Positions 1-11,697 of a stretch of 64,000 nt of DNA are shown here, piece by piece; position 1 is the stretch's first letter, and every line of letters begins with the position of its first letter. The position numbers were made by a program, and so were the translations under genes. The notes under the pieces were generated by a model. It saw nothing but the letters and a program-made list of their open reading frames with translations, was not told where the DNA came from and ran no database searches. This stretch comes from Schistocephalus solidus (taxonomy: Eukaryota; Platyhelminthes; Cestoda; Diphyllobothriidea; Diphyllobothriidae): positions 1 to 64,000 of the forward strand of contig WEDG01004078.1 in assembly GCA_017591395.1 (NCBI GenBank). The letters run 5' to 3'.

Positions 1-129
1 AAACCTTGTCCCATGATTTTGCGCCCACATTGACACGGGCGACTGGGCGACAGAAAAAGACCACCGAGGTGTGCGCAGTGTCGTTGTCCAAAACCCTGAA
101 AATGCATAAACTGTCTACAAGCGCTCCAA

Positions 130-1390
130 CAAAGTGTTGTCGATCGGCTGACCATAAAGAAACTTAACAGTGTATAGGATTAAGCGTTACGTGGGTCGGA
201 AATAAAAGAATGCTAGAGGCGAAAAGTCAAAAGTACAAAACTTCGTACTAAAGATGTAGTGCGTAATTTGTAGGAGTTCATTATCTATTCCCACGCAGGT
301 GGTTTACTACGTAAAAACAGTCTGGGTAATAAGTGGACCATATATAGAGCGAATTTGAACGAAAAAGAGTTAAGTCAGACAAGGATTTTCAAGTGGCACG
401 GACGAAAATGGATTAAAAGTTTCTGCTTTTTGCGTTGTAAGAGATCCGATTCATGAGTACTGAAGATGATGTTTTTGATTTCCGGCTGGCATGACTGCGG
501 GAATGAATTATGTAATAATCGAGGGCTGACCACTGCCTACAGCACTGGACTATAATTGCAAACACAAATGCTCAAATATAATTCCCTACTGTATTGGAGA
601 TTTCATTTTCTTAAGGCTTTGCATTTTTGAGGCGTTGATGTAAGTGAAGTCTAAAGGTGGCTTTATGACTTTCCAGTTTTTCTTAGACATTACGTTTCTG
701 CACTCCAGCCTCAGCAGAACTATTGAAATTTTCACTTTTCGTCCATCATTACGGCCATCCAATCCATGATCCTCTGGTACCTTCTTAGAACGTATCAGTT
801 AACAAATATCGATATACTGAAATAACCGCAGGTGAAAAATTTACTAAAAGATTCAAACGAAGAAGTTTATATGCATTCTTTGTTTTGGTTCCTGCAAATC
901 TTTGTCGTTTTTGACCAAAAGATCACTTTACGATCCTCCTAGAGTAGTAAGTGGAACTTTTGCTTATCAAAAGTTGAAACAGCTATTAGTGGTTCAAAAT
1001 TAGTTATGCCTGGGTCCTAATTGTACTGATTGAAATGATAACGAGACGAACCCAGTAATATGTCCGTTTACTATTTCACGGACAAGTGTTATTTCTCTCC
1101 ATTTCCCCTTGAATATGCTCACACGGCTGACACGAAAACGGTTTGCGCCAAACACAAAAATACCTCTGTTATGTTTCTTTTTGTGTCAATCTTTTATTTT
1201 TCTTTGGCCATTATAAAAATAAACAAAGGCTCAATGCATAGTAAAAACATCTCTCAAAAGGAGTAACAACGGGCTGAGAATAAACCGCGCACAACGTTTT
1301 CATGTGTGTGTGTTTGTGTTTTGAGGGTGTAGGGGGTACAAGTTAGGAATAGCAGCACACAGGTAGTATTTGGTCGCTCCATTTGTCTCG
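130..1390. other. Unassigned AT-rich sequence
   Basis: No gene, RNA or known repeat is recognised. The only frame of note is 68 codons (1060-1266 +); it has no recognisable motif and is disrupted in the mirror copy near 31441-31644. A short GT-rich stretch lies near 1302-1330. Confidence 0.5.
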
Positions 1391-1394
1391 TGCA

Positions 1395-2040
1395 GGTGGT
1401 GAATGCTCCTGTGGCCGCCTCTACCTGCTACCCAACTTTTCCCTGTGGCTCTTCGAAGCTGGGCACTGCCCAGCGGTCACACCCCAGGCAAACATCCCAA
1501 CCGGCGAGCTACACTAGGTGAAGGTCTCCCGGTGTTGTGTGAACTCTCTACACCCGGTAGCTGCTCCCTTCCCCCTACACTTTCCCCCTCTCCCCTCCTC
1601 CCTCTCTCACTCTCCTCCCCCTCTTCCCTACGATCGAAGAAGTATTACGGCGAGTGCGACAGTAATTCCGTAGGTGGCCCAGCCGAATTGGTTGGTCTTT
1701 CACTTACCCAAATCGTGGCCCAGAGGGAGTTCAGTAGCCACCTGGGATGACTCAGCGCCTATTTAGGGACATCTTTGCTTACCCCCTCACGGGAGAGGGG
1801 CTAGAAAAGGTTCTCTATCCAAATGCTAGGTTTCACGACAGCTGCAGCGGAGCCGTGCCTCGCAGACTGCAATTTCATGCGACCGAAAGAAACGTCTTGC
1901 AATACCAGCAACAGCTCTACCAATTGCCCCCACTATACCCCCAGGCTGTTCGAGATGAGGCCCCCTCCACACCTAGCAGCCTGCAATTTTCGTTCCGTTT
2001 AAAACAATCCGAGGAGCAGCTAGCCGGAACAGAGGGACGG
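1395..2040 (+). other. Probable 5' leader of LINE copy A
   Basis: This is GC-rich sequence upstream of the first endonuclease homology, with a strongly pyrimidine-biased tract (about 1555-1635, runs of C and CT). The frames at 1403-1750 and 1747-2046 contain no known domain. Assignment to the LINE rests on contiguity with the endonuclease region and on memory of similar leaders, so it is tentative. Confidence 0.5.
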
Positions 2041-2790
2041 CGCTAGTCACTCGGGAACTGGCGATACAAGTTGGCCACTGCTGCTCTCAGCAAAGTCCAG
2101 ATTCTCGGAGCAGGGTCAGCTGGAGGAGGTTAGCGACGGCTTCACCATCTTCTAGGAGCGGCCCGGCCAAGGCAGAGTGACGCGATGCCGTGTCATCTTT
2201 GCCATCCGGAACGACATCGTGAGACGTTTGCACTGTCTGCCGCAGGGCATTAATAATCACCTGATCAGCCTCCGCCTACCTCTCCGGGGGTCAAGTTCAC
2301 CACCATAATCAGCACGTACGACCCCCGACTGACGAGCTTGGACGAGGCCAAAACAAATGCTACGAGGATCTGTACGCACTCTTGGCGACTATGCCCGAGG
2401 TGGATAAGTTAAATATGCTTGATGAGTGTAACGCCCACATCGGGACAGACCATGCCACGTGAAGAGGAGCGCAGGATCCCCATGGTCTCACCGGCTTCAA
2501 AGACAATGGTCTACTCCTCCAACGAACCTGCGCAGAGCACCGCCTGATCCTGGCCAACACCGTATTCTGCCTCCCGATGCGGCAGAAAGCAACTTGGGTG
2601 CAACCCCAGGTCGAGACACTGGCACCTTTGAATTATCTGCTCGTCCAGAGGCGTACCAACTGGATGTGCTGGGAAAGGCGATCCACGGTGCCAACGGATG
2701 GACCGATCATCACCTCGTCATCGGCAAGCTGAGACTTCGTCTTCAACCACACAGGAAACCCCAAGGTAAGCGACCATCAGGTAAGTTAAA
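2040..2790 (+). pseudogene. LINE A endonuclease domain, broken
   Basis: In an active element this apurinic-type endonuclease would nick the target DNA. Visible landmarks are a CHVIFAIRNDIV-like segment about 2190-2220, the degenerate GDFNA motif read as [13 protein letters not shown] at about 2420-2460, the stretch [19 protein letters not shown] about 2507-2560, and the terminal TDHHLV (SDHxxV-type) motif near 2702-2720. The GDFN aspartate is replaced by Glu and the Phe by Cys. A stop follows DHAT at 2459, and an indel near 2290 breaks the frame. The mirror copy B reads through the 2290 region, which shows that one of the two carries a one-base error or mutation. Confidence 0.85.
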
Positions 2791-4770
2791 TACTGTTTCG
2801 TAGAATGTGTCTGCTTTCCATCTGCAGTTCAGTAGCGAACTGGCCAACGAAAAAGCCAACCTTCCAATAGCCGACACAACTACCTCCGTGGAGAAACGTG
2901 GGTGCCAGCTGAGGGACACTGTTAAATCCACCGCCCTGGATGTCATCGGACGCGCACGTCATCTACGCCAAGACTGGTTTGATGACAACGACACAGCCAT
3001 AAACACTGCTCACCGAAAAGTACCGGTTGTATGAAGCTTATACTTACCACTCTACCACTGCAACCATGACATCCTTCTATCGAAGTCGCCGCCTTGTACA
3101 GAAACGGCTGCGGGAGATTCAGGATGCCTGGATAACCCGTAATGCCAAGGAAATCCAAGAGTATGTGGACCGAAACGAATGGAAGAAATTCTTCGCCGTC
3201 ACCAAGGTTGTCTATGTACCTCTCGTCAAAGGCACGATCCCTCTTTTCAGGGCCGACGGCAGGACGCCGCCCACTGATGCAAATCCTCATGCGATGGGCG
3301 GAACATTTTCTGCACGTTCTCAACCAGCCCTCACCATCTCCGTCGCCACCCTCGACACACTGCCTGAAGTGTAAATCAAAGCCTACCTTGATCTACCGTC
3401 CTCTTTCCAAGAAACCATCAGAGCCGCGCAAAAACTCTCCTGCGGGAAAGCACCTGGGTCGGTCGTGATCCCTGCTGAGATTTGCACGCATAGTGGGCCC
3501 CAACTGATGAACTGACTCACAGCACCCTTCTAGGTGAAGTGGCACCAAGGACAAGTTCCTCAGTATTTCAAAGAAGCCAAAATCGTCCACTTCTAAAAGA
3601 AGGGGAACCACCAACGCCATGACAACCACAGAAGCATTCCATTGTGTAACATCGCCGAAAAGATATTCTCCCGCATTCTCCTCAATCGTCTGAACTCTCA
3701 CTTGGAGCAAGGACTGCTCCTGGAAAGCTAATGTGGCGTCCGGCGACACTTAGGAACAATCGACATGATCTTCGCCACCTGCCATCTGCAAGAGAAGTAC
3801 CAGGAGATGCGGACTTACCTCTTCACTATCTTTGTGGGCCTGACGAAAGCCTTTGACACCGTGAATCTAGACGTGCTGTGCAAAATCATGGAGAAATTCG
3901 GCTGTCCCGAGTAATCCACTCACTTTTTTGCGTCAACTGCGTGATGGCATGATGACGTACGTCATGGACAACGGGGCCGTCTCAGAGCCCTTCGCAGTGA
4001 CCAACGGAGTGAAGCAGGGCTGCGTCCTCGTGCCTTCCCTCCTCAGTTTTCTGTTCCCTGTCATACTATTCGACGCTTACCGTGATGAACGCCTCGGAAT
4101 TCGCATCGCCTGCCGAATGGACCGCCGACTCCTTAATGAACGGCGGATGCATTTACAGTCACGTGTATCTACGGCCACCATCCATGAACTTCTCTTCACT
4201 GACGACTGCACGCTCAATGCAAGGACCGAAGGGGACATTCAAAGGTGCATGGACATCCGGGGGATGCCGCCTGCAACAACTTTTAACTGCACATCAACAC
4301 GGCGAAAACGGTGGTCATGCATCAGCCGCCGCCCAATACCACCTACAATGCAGCTCGCATAAATGTCAACGGTGCCTAACTGAAATCAATGGTTGCATTT
4401 ACCTACCTGTGTAGCAACTCCTCACGTAGCACCAAAATAGACAATGGGGTTGCCTACTGAATCGCCAAAGCCAGCCAAGCATTTGGATGACTGCAGAACG
4501 TGTTCTGGAAACGACACGGTCTCCACCTCAGCACAAAACTCAAGATGTACAAAGCTTTGATCTTTCCGACGCTGCTATATGGAGCGGAGACTAAGATAAT
4601 CTACCAAAAGCAAGCGCGGAAGCTCAACCACTTCCGCCTCAGGTGCCTCCGCAGAATTCTAAAGCTGAGATGGCAAGACAGGGTCCTGGACACAGAAGAG
4701 CTGGAACGTACAGGCATCCTCAGCATCTACGTGCAGCTGAATCCCTTCAACTGCGCTGGATGACTACCGA
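2790..4770 (+). pseudogene. LINE A linker and reverse transcriptase, broken
   Basis: The linker (2807-3034) reads ELANEKANLPIADTT and later RSRRLVQKRLREIQDAW. RT homology starts near 3390 with GKAPGS and PAEIC. Motif A reads VGLTKAFDTV at 3834-3863, so the usual first Asp of the motif is Gly. Motif B reads VKQGCVL near 4009-4030. The YxDD-type motif is FTDD at 4195-4206 and is intact. The thumb-like region continues to about 4763 ([21 protein letters not shown]). Stops and frameshifts are frequent. With the motif A aspartate lost and the frame broken, the enzyme cannot be active. Confidence 0.87.
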
Positions 4771-4799
4771 CTACCCAAAACACATCGGATTAACACAGC

Positions 4800-5605
4800 T
4801 AATGCCTAAGCCCTCCTAGTATGCCTGTGCTATCTACGCACCTTCTGTGCACGAGTTTGCCTGGTTGGCCACCTTTGGATGCAATGAAACAACCATCTGA
4901 AAACTTCACCTTTTGCGTCAAATTCTGCCAATCCTCCTTCTAAACCCCCCACATTCATCCCTACCACCATTTCTCCCACTCACACCATCATAGTGACCAT
5001 ATCCCAATCCACAACATCTGTTACCTCCACCACTGCTACAACCACCATCAACTCCATCACCCCCACCAATCCCGTCACCACCACGAGCAGCGATGGGGGC
5101 TCGGTCCTAAACTGTCTGCATTGCGACTGCACTTTCACCTTAGGCATCTACCTGGTCGGTTACTTGCGGATCCATTGAACAGAGACGGGTGAAACAGTGC
5201 ACTGAGCACAAACCACAGCAGAGATTGCCACATCCACTGCCCTCGCGCATTCACTCACCACATGGCCCTATTCGATCAAATAGCAGCGCAATTCACCGCA
5301 ATGTTGACAGCACAGATACCTTATGCAGATCTTTCAATTCTATCATTCTCACTACCACTTCAATCTTTACTACCATGAACGACAACCCTCTAGCCCTTCC
5401 CGATTTCTCCTGCCCACACTGCACCCACAATTTCACTTCACGCATCGGCCTGGTTGGTCATCTACGAATCTATCGCACGGAGCCTGTTGAATCAGTGCCT
5501 GGGACTCCTACCCAGTCACCACACTTGCCTCCATGGCCCTTACTGTCTCTGAACCTTCACAAATCGCATGGGCCTTTTAGGTCACATTCGCATCCACGAT
5601 GAACT
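4800..5605 (+). pseudogene. LINE A C-terminal C2H2 zinc-finger region
   Basis: The region after the RT encodes fingers of the form CxxCxxxF...GLVGHLRIH, likely for nucleic-acid binding by the LINE protein. Clear examples are LNCLHCDCTF...VGYLRIH at about 5108-5176 and FSCPHCTHNF...GLVGHLRIY at 5403-5470, and the frame ends GHIRIHDEL near 5600. Thr/Ser/Pro-rich linkers separate them. A more degenerate first finger lies near 4820-4885. Stops and frameshifts interrupt the array. Confidence 0.8.
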
Positions 5606-6480
5606 GCGGTAAACCGCCGTAAGCTAACCCAAATCAACGTAGAATACCTCCATTAGTGCATGCACAACACCGTCACCATAACCACGTACACCAGAATATC
5701 ATGGTTTCCTAGACACCATGGCTTTGAGGCTGCCAATCTGACGCTTACTCTAGACCACGTTGTCAGCCCAGTGTGTGCTGTGCGTTGAGTGGCTGATCAG
5801 TGGACTGGCATTCAGACGGCGATGGCTCCTCCATAGCCCCTGATTTAGTGAATTTAGGTGTGTGCTTTATGGGGGTCAGGTCACACTGTGGCGGGCTAAG
5901 ACGAGTGCGCCAATCCGTCAGCCAATGCGCCCATTCCCACATCAGACAACTGACCGGCTCGGACGGTGGTCTGACTGTTGGGAAGGGGGTGGGAGAGAGT
6001 GAGGTCGACGGCTCAGCGCATTTTCCTCACTATAAAAAATCTGACGAGCTTGGAACTTTCACAGTGCACTAAAAGCCGTGGCTTGGATGGTTGCCAACTG
6101 ACGGGATAACTCGGACCGCGTGGTCGGTTTAGTGCGTGCGTTTGTGCGCAATGGACAATTGGCAAACTGAGAGTCAGGCTGCAAAGGCTCCTTCTTAATG
6201 TGGCCTTTATGGCAATAACAATCATTTGGGATCTGAGTCTACCCTCCCTTTTGTTGTTGTGTACTTGCTTAGTGGTGGACCAAATTGCGTGGGTCTATGC
6301 CCTCTCCGATCTCCGGTCTTCTTGACTCTGTCATGACATCGAGCTCAAGTGGGGGAGTGGACAGAGAGTGAGGTAGATGCCACGCAAGTCTATTCTCATT
6401 ATAACCCAATGCGATTAACTGACCCTGCACAGCATACGCTGGACATCGTTTAACACTATAGTCGAACTAGCGTGTGGAAA
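5606..6480 (+). repeat. LINE A 3' untranslated tail (composite tail repeat)
   Basis: The tail begins just after the finger region and holds a landmark near 5780-6240 (including CTGACGGGATAACTCGG) followed by CTCCGGTCTTCTTGACTCTG near 6312. It ends near 6478. Related tails occur at 42700-43436, 52075-52570 and 16124-16745. Its second half is related to stand-alone units at 10935-11697 and 54210-54378. The frames at 5800-6072 (+) and 6013-6225 (-) are fortuitous. Confidence 0.8.
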
Positions 6481-9400
6481 AAGGCCGAGACACTGGCACT
6501 TATCTCGTTATTGCTAATAAAATATTTGTTCATGCATAGAAAACACTAATGATTAAAAAATATGGTATGCTAGTGGTTTTGCTGTCTTTAAAGGCATAAA
6601 ACGTATCCTGTCAAAAAACTGGCAGTCTACTGTCTAAATTTGATTTGGAATTTTTTTAATTGACATTCATATTAAGGCGGTGCCTTACCTGGTTTAAACA
6701 GAGTAAAAATAAATTTTTGAGTTCATCAATGTTTCGTAAGTTTTCTCTCATTTAGACTGATGTCTCTACTCGGCTGAAAGCACGCAGAGATTGATATAGA
6801 TCTATGAGTGCCATTAGCGTTCGTAACCGCCGGAATATAAAAACTAGTTTTTTTCACCCCAAATATCCTATCCTCTATTATTCGGAAAAGTTAAAAGCAT
6901 GTTCCACGTGAAAGTTACTTTTTGTGGCAAGTGCTCGATTAAACTGGCAGTCTACTGTCTAAATTTGGATAAGTTGTATAAAGTCTGATATACACCCACT
7001 CGTGTCAATATGGATACAGTACGCATATGCCTTTCCTGTCTACTCCTCCGCCTTCAATGCGATGCCGAGCCATCGCTACGTGCTAAAACATCCACGTGTG
7101 GCTTTCCTGGCGTAGCTGTCTCGTGGCTCGAAGACTATATTACTTCTACCACTCAAGCGAAAATCTACGATGGAGTTTTTCAAGGTTTATCTTATCCCCT
7201 CACCACTTCTCCCCTCATACTGATGACTTGAAATGGCCAAAGGACTGTTTGCATATTAAATATGCAGAATATGGTTTGGACCACTTCTAAGCATTGTTTT
7301 TAGAAGAAAATCTTTTACCGAATAATCAGAAATCAGCCTTTGTATTTTTAAATTGCGACTCTCTCCCAGTCCTGAATCCTGAGAATTCCTGCGAATGAGA
7401 CATCCCCTTTCCTTTACCTTGTGGTTTTTCCGACATCAAATCTTTCTTTTTCTCTCTCTTCCTCTCTCCATATTTATTTCATTTCAAAAAATGCGCAAAC
7501 CTCTTTATTATATTCGTCTTTTATATTCCTATCAGACACCCCAATCCCCTATCTGACAATTGATAAATGTTTCTATTCTCCCCCTCATTCTCTATTGTTC
7601 TTCCATTATTTTTTTCAACTTTGCTTAAAAAGGATTTGCTGATTTTAAAACGTCTACTCCGAATGCTCTTTTGTGCTGCCGGTGTTTCTTATATTGTTTT
7701 CGTTGAGATTATAATACATCAACACTTGCCAATGGCCAAGCAATTGGTTGATAGAATCCTTGACGATTATCTCCATCACCTCCACCCAGACATAATTGCT
7801 TCCAAGTCCACCCATCCCATGCGCCGAGGTGTTGAAATATCGCTTGCCGTTCATCGCCCTATCCGCGCTCTGTTTTGCCATTTATAGCACGATACCTTAC
7901 ATGTAAAGAGACAGAGATTGGAACTGTGTTCCAAATAGTTTTCCGTTTGCTTCATTTTGATTCTTGCGTAATCTTTTAAATTATTTTATGGTTTCAGTGA
8001 ATAGAGTCATTTAAGCCTACAATTAACACAAACAAACATGGGTTAACTCGTCAAAATGACCATGTGGGAGCCTAACTGGTAGCTCTGCCGCCTCCAATCT
8101 ACACTCTCAAAATCGCTCAAACAGACTACCATATTTTGTTATCGCTTTCAAAGTGGACAAGAATGAAGATCTCAAAAAGTTTCTCAAACCGAAAAATTAA
8201 AGAAATAGTAAACTTTAAAAGAAAATGATACAGTAGCTTTTTAGAGTAGAAACCTGCTTTCGAATAATGCATGATATTTTCCACAACAAGACCAAGTGGT
8301 GGGAACAACAGACTTTAAAATATTCCGCAAAGATTTAGTGGACAGCGCAGAATGTTCATAAACCGGGTAAGTTACAATAAATTTGCTAACTCATGTAACC
8401 TCATGAATTTCACAAGACAATCCCTAATACGCTCAAGCTACCCAAGTTAAGATCCGAAAAATCTCACAGCAGATCTTAAAAGGAGGGCATAGTGTGGTTC
8501 TTAGCAAAGGAAAAACGTTCGTTTATATGTTTCCTACTTAAAAGCGGTCTGATCGTGGTCTTATACGGATGCCGTTCAAATTCTTGCATCCTTTCCTAAT
8601 TACCTTCATAGAGAACATTTACAGATATTTCCTATGACGACGATGGATAAAATTGGTGACTTTTTTACTCAGGGGCACGGTTCTATCATTAGTAATGCGT
8701 TACAGAGTTGCCTCACGTGGCAATCCTTCCACTGCTAATTTCCTTATCCATTCGCACTTCACTGCCAATAGAAACTCTGAACATCTTTTTTATTCAGCGT
8801 TACAGCTCAATTTACAGCACGTTGTAGATTCTCATGTATATATTTATATATTTCCTTGCCCGATTTTCAGTGTGGTAAACGAAAATAAAGTCTCACGAAT
8901 TTTAACCGATTTTTATGGTACAAAAACGTCAAACATTTGAAAAACAGAATGTTGAAACCTGTATCCGCATCGTTTTTGAAAAACGATGTGATTTTAGTCA
9001 TAACTGCCTTCACTCCGATCTTCATTGCTTAAAACCCAATATTTCCGTTTTACGAAAGAGATTCATTGGAAGCCGTTCTTTTGATACGTAGGTTTCATAG
9101 CGTAGGAAATTACTTGGATATCCAGCTTCGTCCAATTTACCCAATTCTAACCTGATTTCGTTTAAATTAAACAGATTTTAACTAAACTCTTCTTCAGTAA
9201 GCAGCTTTCTGCACCCTTAATCAATAAAATGCTTATAAATGCCCATATATATAGCTTAACACGCTTTACAATTTAGAGTTAGACATTTTCCATGAGTTAG
9301 GCCATCTACTGTATGTTTGATTGTTCGCTTTTTTGCAAATACAGATACGCATATTTTTCCAGCGAACGTGACTGCAATGAAAAGCAACTAACAGCTTAAG

Positions 9401-10934
9401 GGATATAACTCGGGTAAGCTAGAACTCATTCCGAGTCCAAACTTCAACTCCTAAAACGTAAAGACCCTTTTCTACCCACAGTCAACAGTATTGTTAGTAG
9501 ACATTTCGACATTGGTAATGAATCATTTAAGCACTTTTGAAATTTAACGAAAGCTGTGGCCAGTAATCCCCACTTCTCGCGTAGATTAACGTTCCCCATG
9601 GCAAAACTACGAAGACGGGGCCACCAGATACCATTGAAAAGGAGCTTCATGGACATTTTCTCCCGCCTCTTTTTGACCTAGGTATGAACAAAGATTGACT
9701 GTTGAACTCAAATATGGCTGTAACGCATAATCATGTCTTCTTTTTTCAGCTAATAATACTCTTATATGCTATGCTCGTGAGATTTAGAGAAACACGCTGA
9801 CGCTGCTGTCCTCCATACTGAAGATTCAAATTGACTGCTTTTCACTCGTCAGACTGCGATGTTGAATTCTAGGCTGACAACAACATCAGAACGGTCTGTT
9901 TATGAAATCCCCTTTGTGCCAAATTTCACTGGAAGCGTGGTGATAGAGCGTGAACAAAATTAAATGTTGCGTAAAACCTGACCACATTCTGCTGAGAAAA
10001 GAAATCTGACATATTTAAAACCTGACCGCTCACAGTTCACGTTTGTCTCCGTAACCCTCGCGTCCTCCCACCCCTAACTGTCTCCATATGAACGTTTTTC
10101 TTTTCTCGCTCAGGATACGTGGGCCAAGGGCACGGCCACATAATGTCGTTTTTGCTTTGTACGAGGTTTTGCCTGCTACCGTTTTTCTCGGATCGCTTTT
10201 TGCCACCCTCCCTCACCTTGCTGCAAGTCCTATGGCAACGCCCTTCCCCAGTCGTGTTTTAGTAAATGACTGGCCCTAATGGTTTCAGGGCACGCGCAAA
10301 CGAACGGCCCTAGGAAAATTGGGTAAAAGATTAAGTGGGACATGCATGGATTAGACCATTTACGGAGAATTTAAAATACACAACGTCATTTGGAGTTTGC
10401 TAGTAACCAGTACTGTCCTTCTAAGTGACAGGATGTCACTTGGGATGTCAGAAACCGGCATGTTTTTCTATTTAGCACGCTTACATGGTTTATTTGCTAC
10501 GGGTTCTTCTGGCTTTCAGACTCGAAAAATGTCGAGCCCAACCGAGGCAGGCACAATTTTTGTGTGTGGTTAGAAAAGGCCTCTTTCTACACTTGAATTC
10601 TGTCCGGTGTTGACGCGCACGATGCGATAGCGCCAACCTTTACTTTGACGCCTCATAATACATTGAGGAACAGCTCCACTATTCGCTACGAGTGAATGCA
10701 ACGAAAAATGAGGAGTTAAGACAACAGACTGAATTATACTTCCGGGGTTTCATATACTCACGTGTGACACAAAACTATCGAGTTAGACTAAATGAATTCT
10801 GAACACCACTTTAGAGCTAGCATTCATCCGCTTCAGTGGAATACTCAGTGCTGTCTGTACGGTAAGTCATGCAACATGGGTGTATTAATAGGTGCTTGTT
10901 GGCAGTGTTGACTTAGTTGCCCAAATCTTTCACC
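6480..10934. other. Unassigned AT-rich sequence
   Basis: No recognisable gene. Frames of 60-106 codons (for example 7010-7231 and 7567-7887) show no motif and have one-base indels between the two arms, as expected of noncoding sequence or noisy assembly. The only structure noted is the 27-bp direct repeat listed separately. Confidence 0.5.
6616..6967. repeat. 27-bp exact direct repeats 325 bp apart
   Basis: Bases 6616-6642 and 6941-6967 are identical over 27 bp (core GGCAGTCTACTGTCTAAA). They enclose about 298 bp of AT-rich DNA. The arrangement would fit a target-site duplication around a short insertion, or a recombination product. The mirrored pair is at 25723-25749 and 26046-26072. Confidence 0.75.
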
Positions 10935-11338
10935 GCCCCTCCCCTAAACGGCCCACGTGGTAGATGCGTTGGACCAACACGGGGCCACATTAGTGCATGG
11001 CAGGCGTTATTCGGGTTGCGCTCCCATAACAAATGCCGAACATGGAGGTGTGGTGGCATCGCCTTGGGGCGGCTAGGACTTAGGGACTCAGCCGCGCCAG
11101 CCAGATGTGTCTCTCCCGCCTCCGGTCTTCTTGACTCTGTCTTGACACCGGGCTCAGGTGGGGGAGGAGGAGAGAGTGCGGTAGATGCAACGCAAGTCTA
11201 CTATCACTTTAAACTAAATCACGCGCAAGTCACCGTCCCAGCTCAACTTTCCCATGACCATACGGTGGACATCGTCGAACTACGACGGTCGAACTGTCGT
11301 CGTGTGTGTGTGCGTGTGTGTGTGGGTGTCCCCCCTTG
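10935..11338 (+). repeat. SINE-like unit 1 of a tandem dimer
   Basis: It begins near CCCACGTGGTAGATGCG and contains CTCCGGTCTTCTTGACTCTG near 11117. It then passes through GGGGGAGGAGGAGAGAGTG and ACTATCACTTTAAACT, and ends in a GT-rich tail. The second half matches the LINE 3' tail. Unit 2 follows directly, with a period of about 400 bp. The frame at 10917-11339 is a chance frame in this repeat. Confidence 0.75.
11296..11332 (+). repeat. GT-rich microsatellite tail
   Basis: A short imperfect (GT)n run follows the hairpin-like GACGGTCGAACTGTCGTC. It is probably the 3' terminal simple repeat of unit 1. It is mirrored as (AC)n at about 21362-21392. Confidence 0.7.
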
Positions 11339-11697
11339 ACGGGCCACGTGGTAGATGCGCTGGACCAACACGGGGGCCATATCAGGGCTTAGCATGCGTT
11401 ATTCGGGTTGCACTCCCATAACAAATGCCGAACATGGAGGTGTGGTGGCACACCTAGGGGCAATTAGGGCTTAGGGGACCCAGCCGTGCCAGCTACCTGC
11501 GTCTCTCCCGCCTCCGGTCTTCTTGACTCTGTCTTGACACCGGGCTAAGGTGGGGAGGAGGAGAGAGTGCGGTAGATGCACCGCAAGTCTACTATCACTT
11601 TAAACTAAATCACGCGCAAGTCACCGTCCCTGCTCCACTTTCCCATGGAGCATACGGTGGACATCTTCGGACTACGACGGTCGAACTGTCGTGTGTT
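11339..11697 (+). repeat. SINE-like unit 2 of a tandem dimer
   Basis: It repeats the order of unit 1 (GGGCCACGTGGTAGATGCG start, ACTCCCATAACAAATGCCG, CTCCGGTCTTCTTGACTCTG). It ends at the GGTCGAACTGTCG hairpin without a long GT run. Confidence 0.75.

Larger units (their letters stand above)
1395..6480 (+). mobile_element. LINE copy A (EN-RT non-LTR element with C2H2 fingers)
   Basis: Order along the plus strand: a pyrimidine-rich 5' leader, an endonuclease/exonuclease/phosphatase-type domain, reverse transcriptase, a C-terminal C2H2-finger region, and a long 3' tail. It resembles RTE-like endonuclease-reverse transcriptases abundant in flatworm genomes, although the clade is my inference. 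Many stops and frameshifts make it inactive. Against copy C it lacks about 240 bp near 4760-4800, between RT and the first finger. The exact 5' end is uncertain, since no target-site duplication was found. Copy B at 26215-31300 is its palindromic mirror. Confidence 0.88.
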
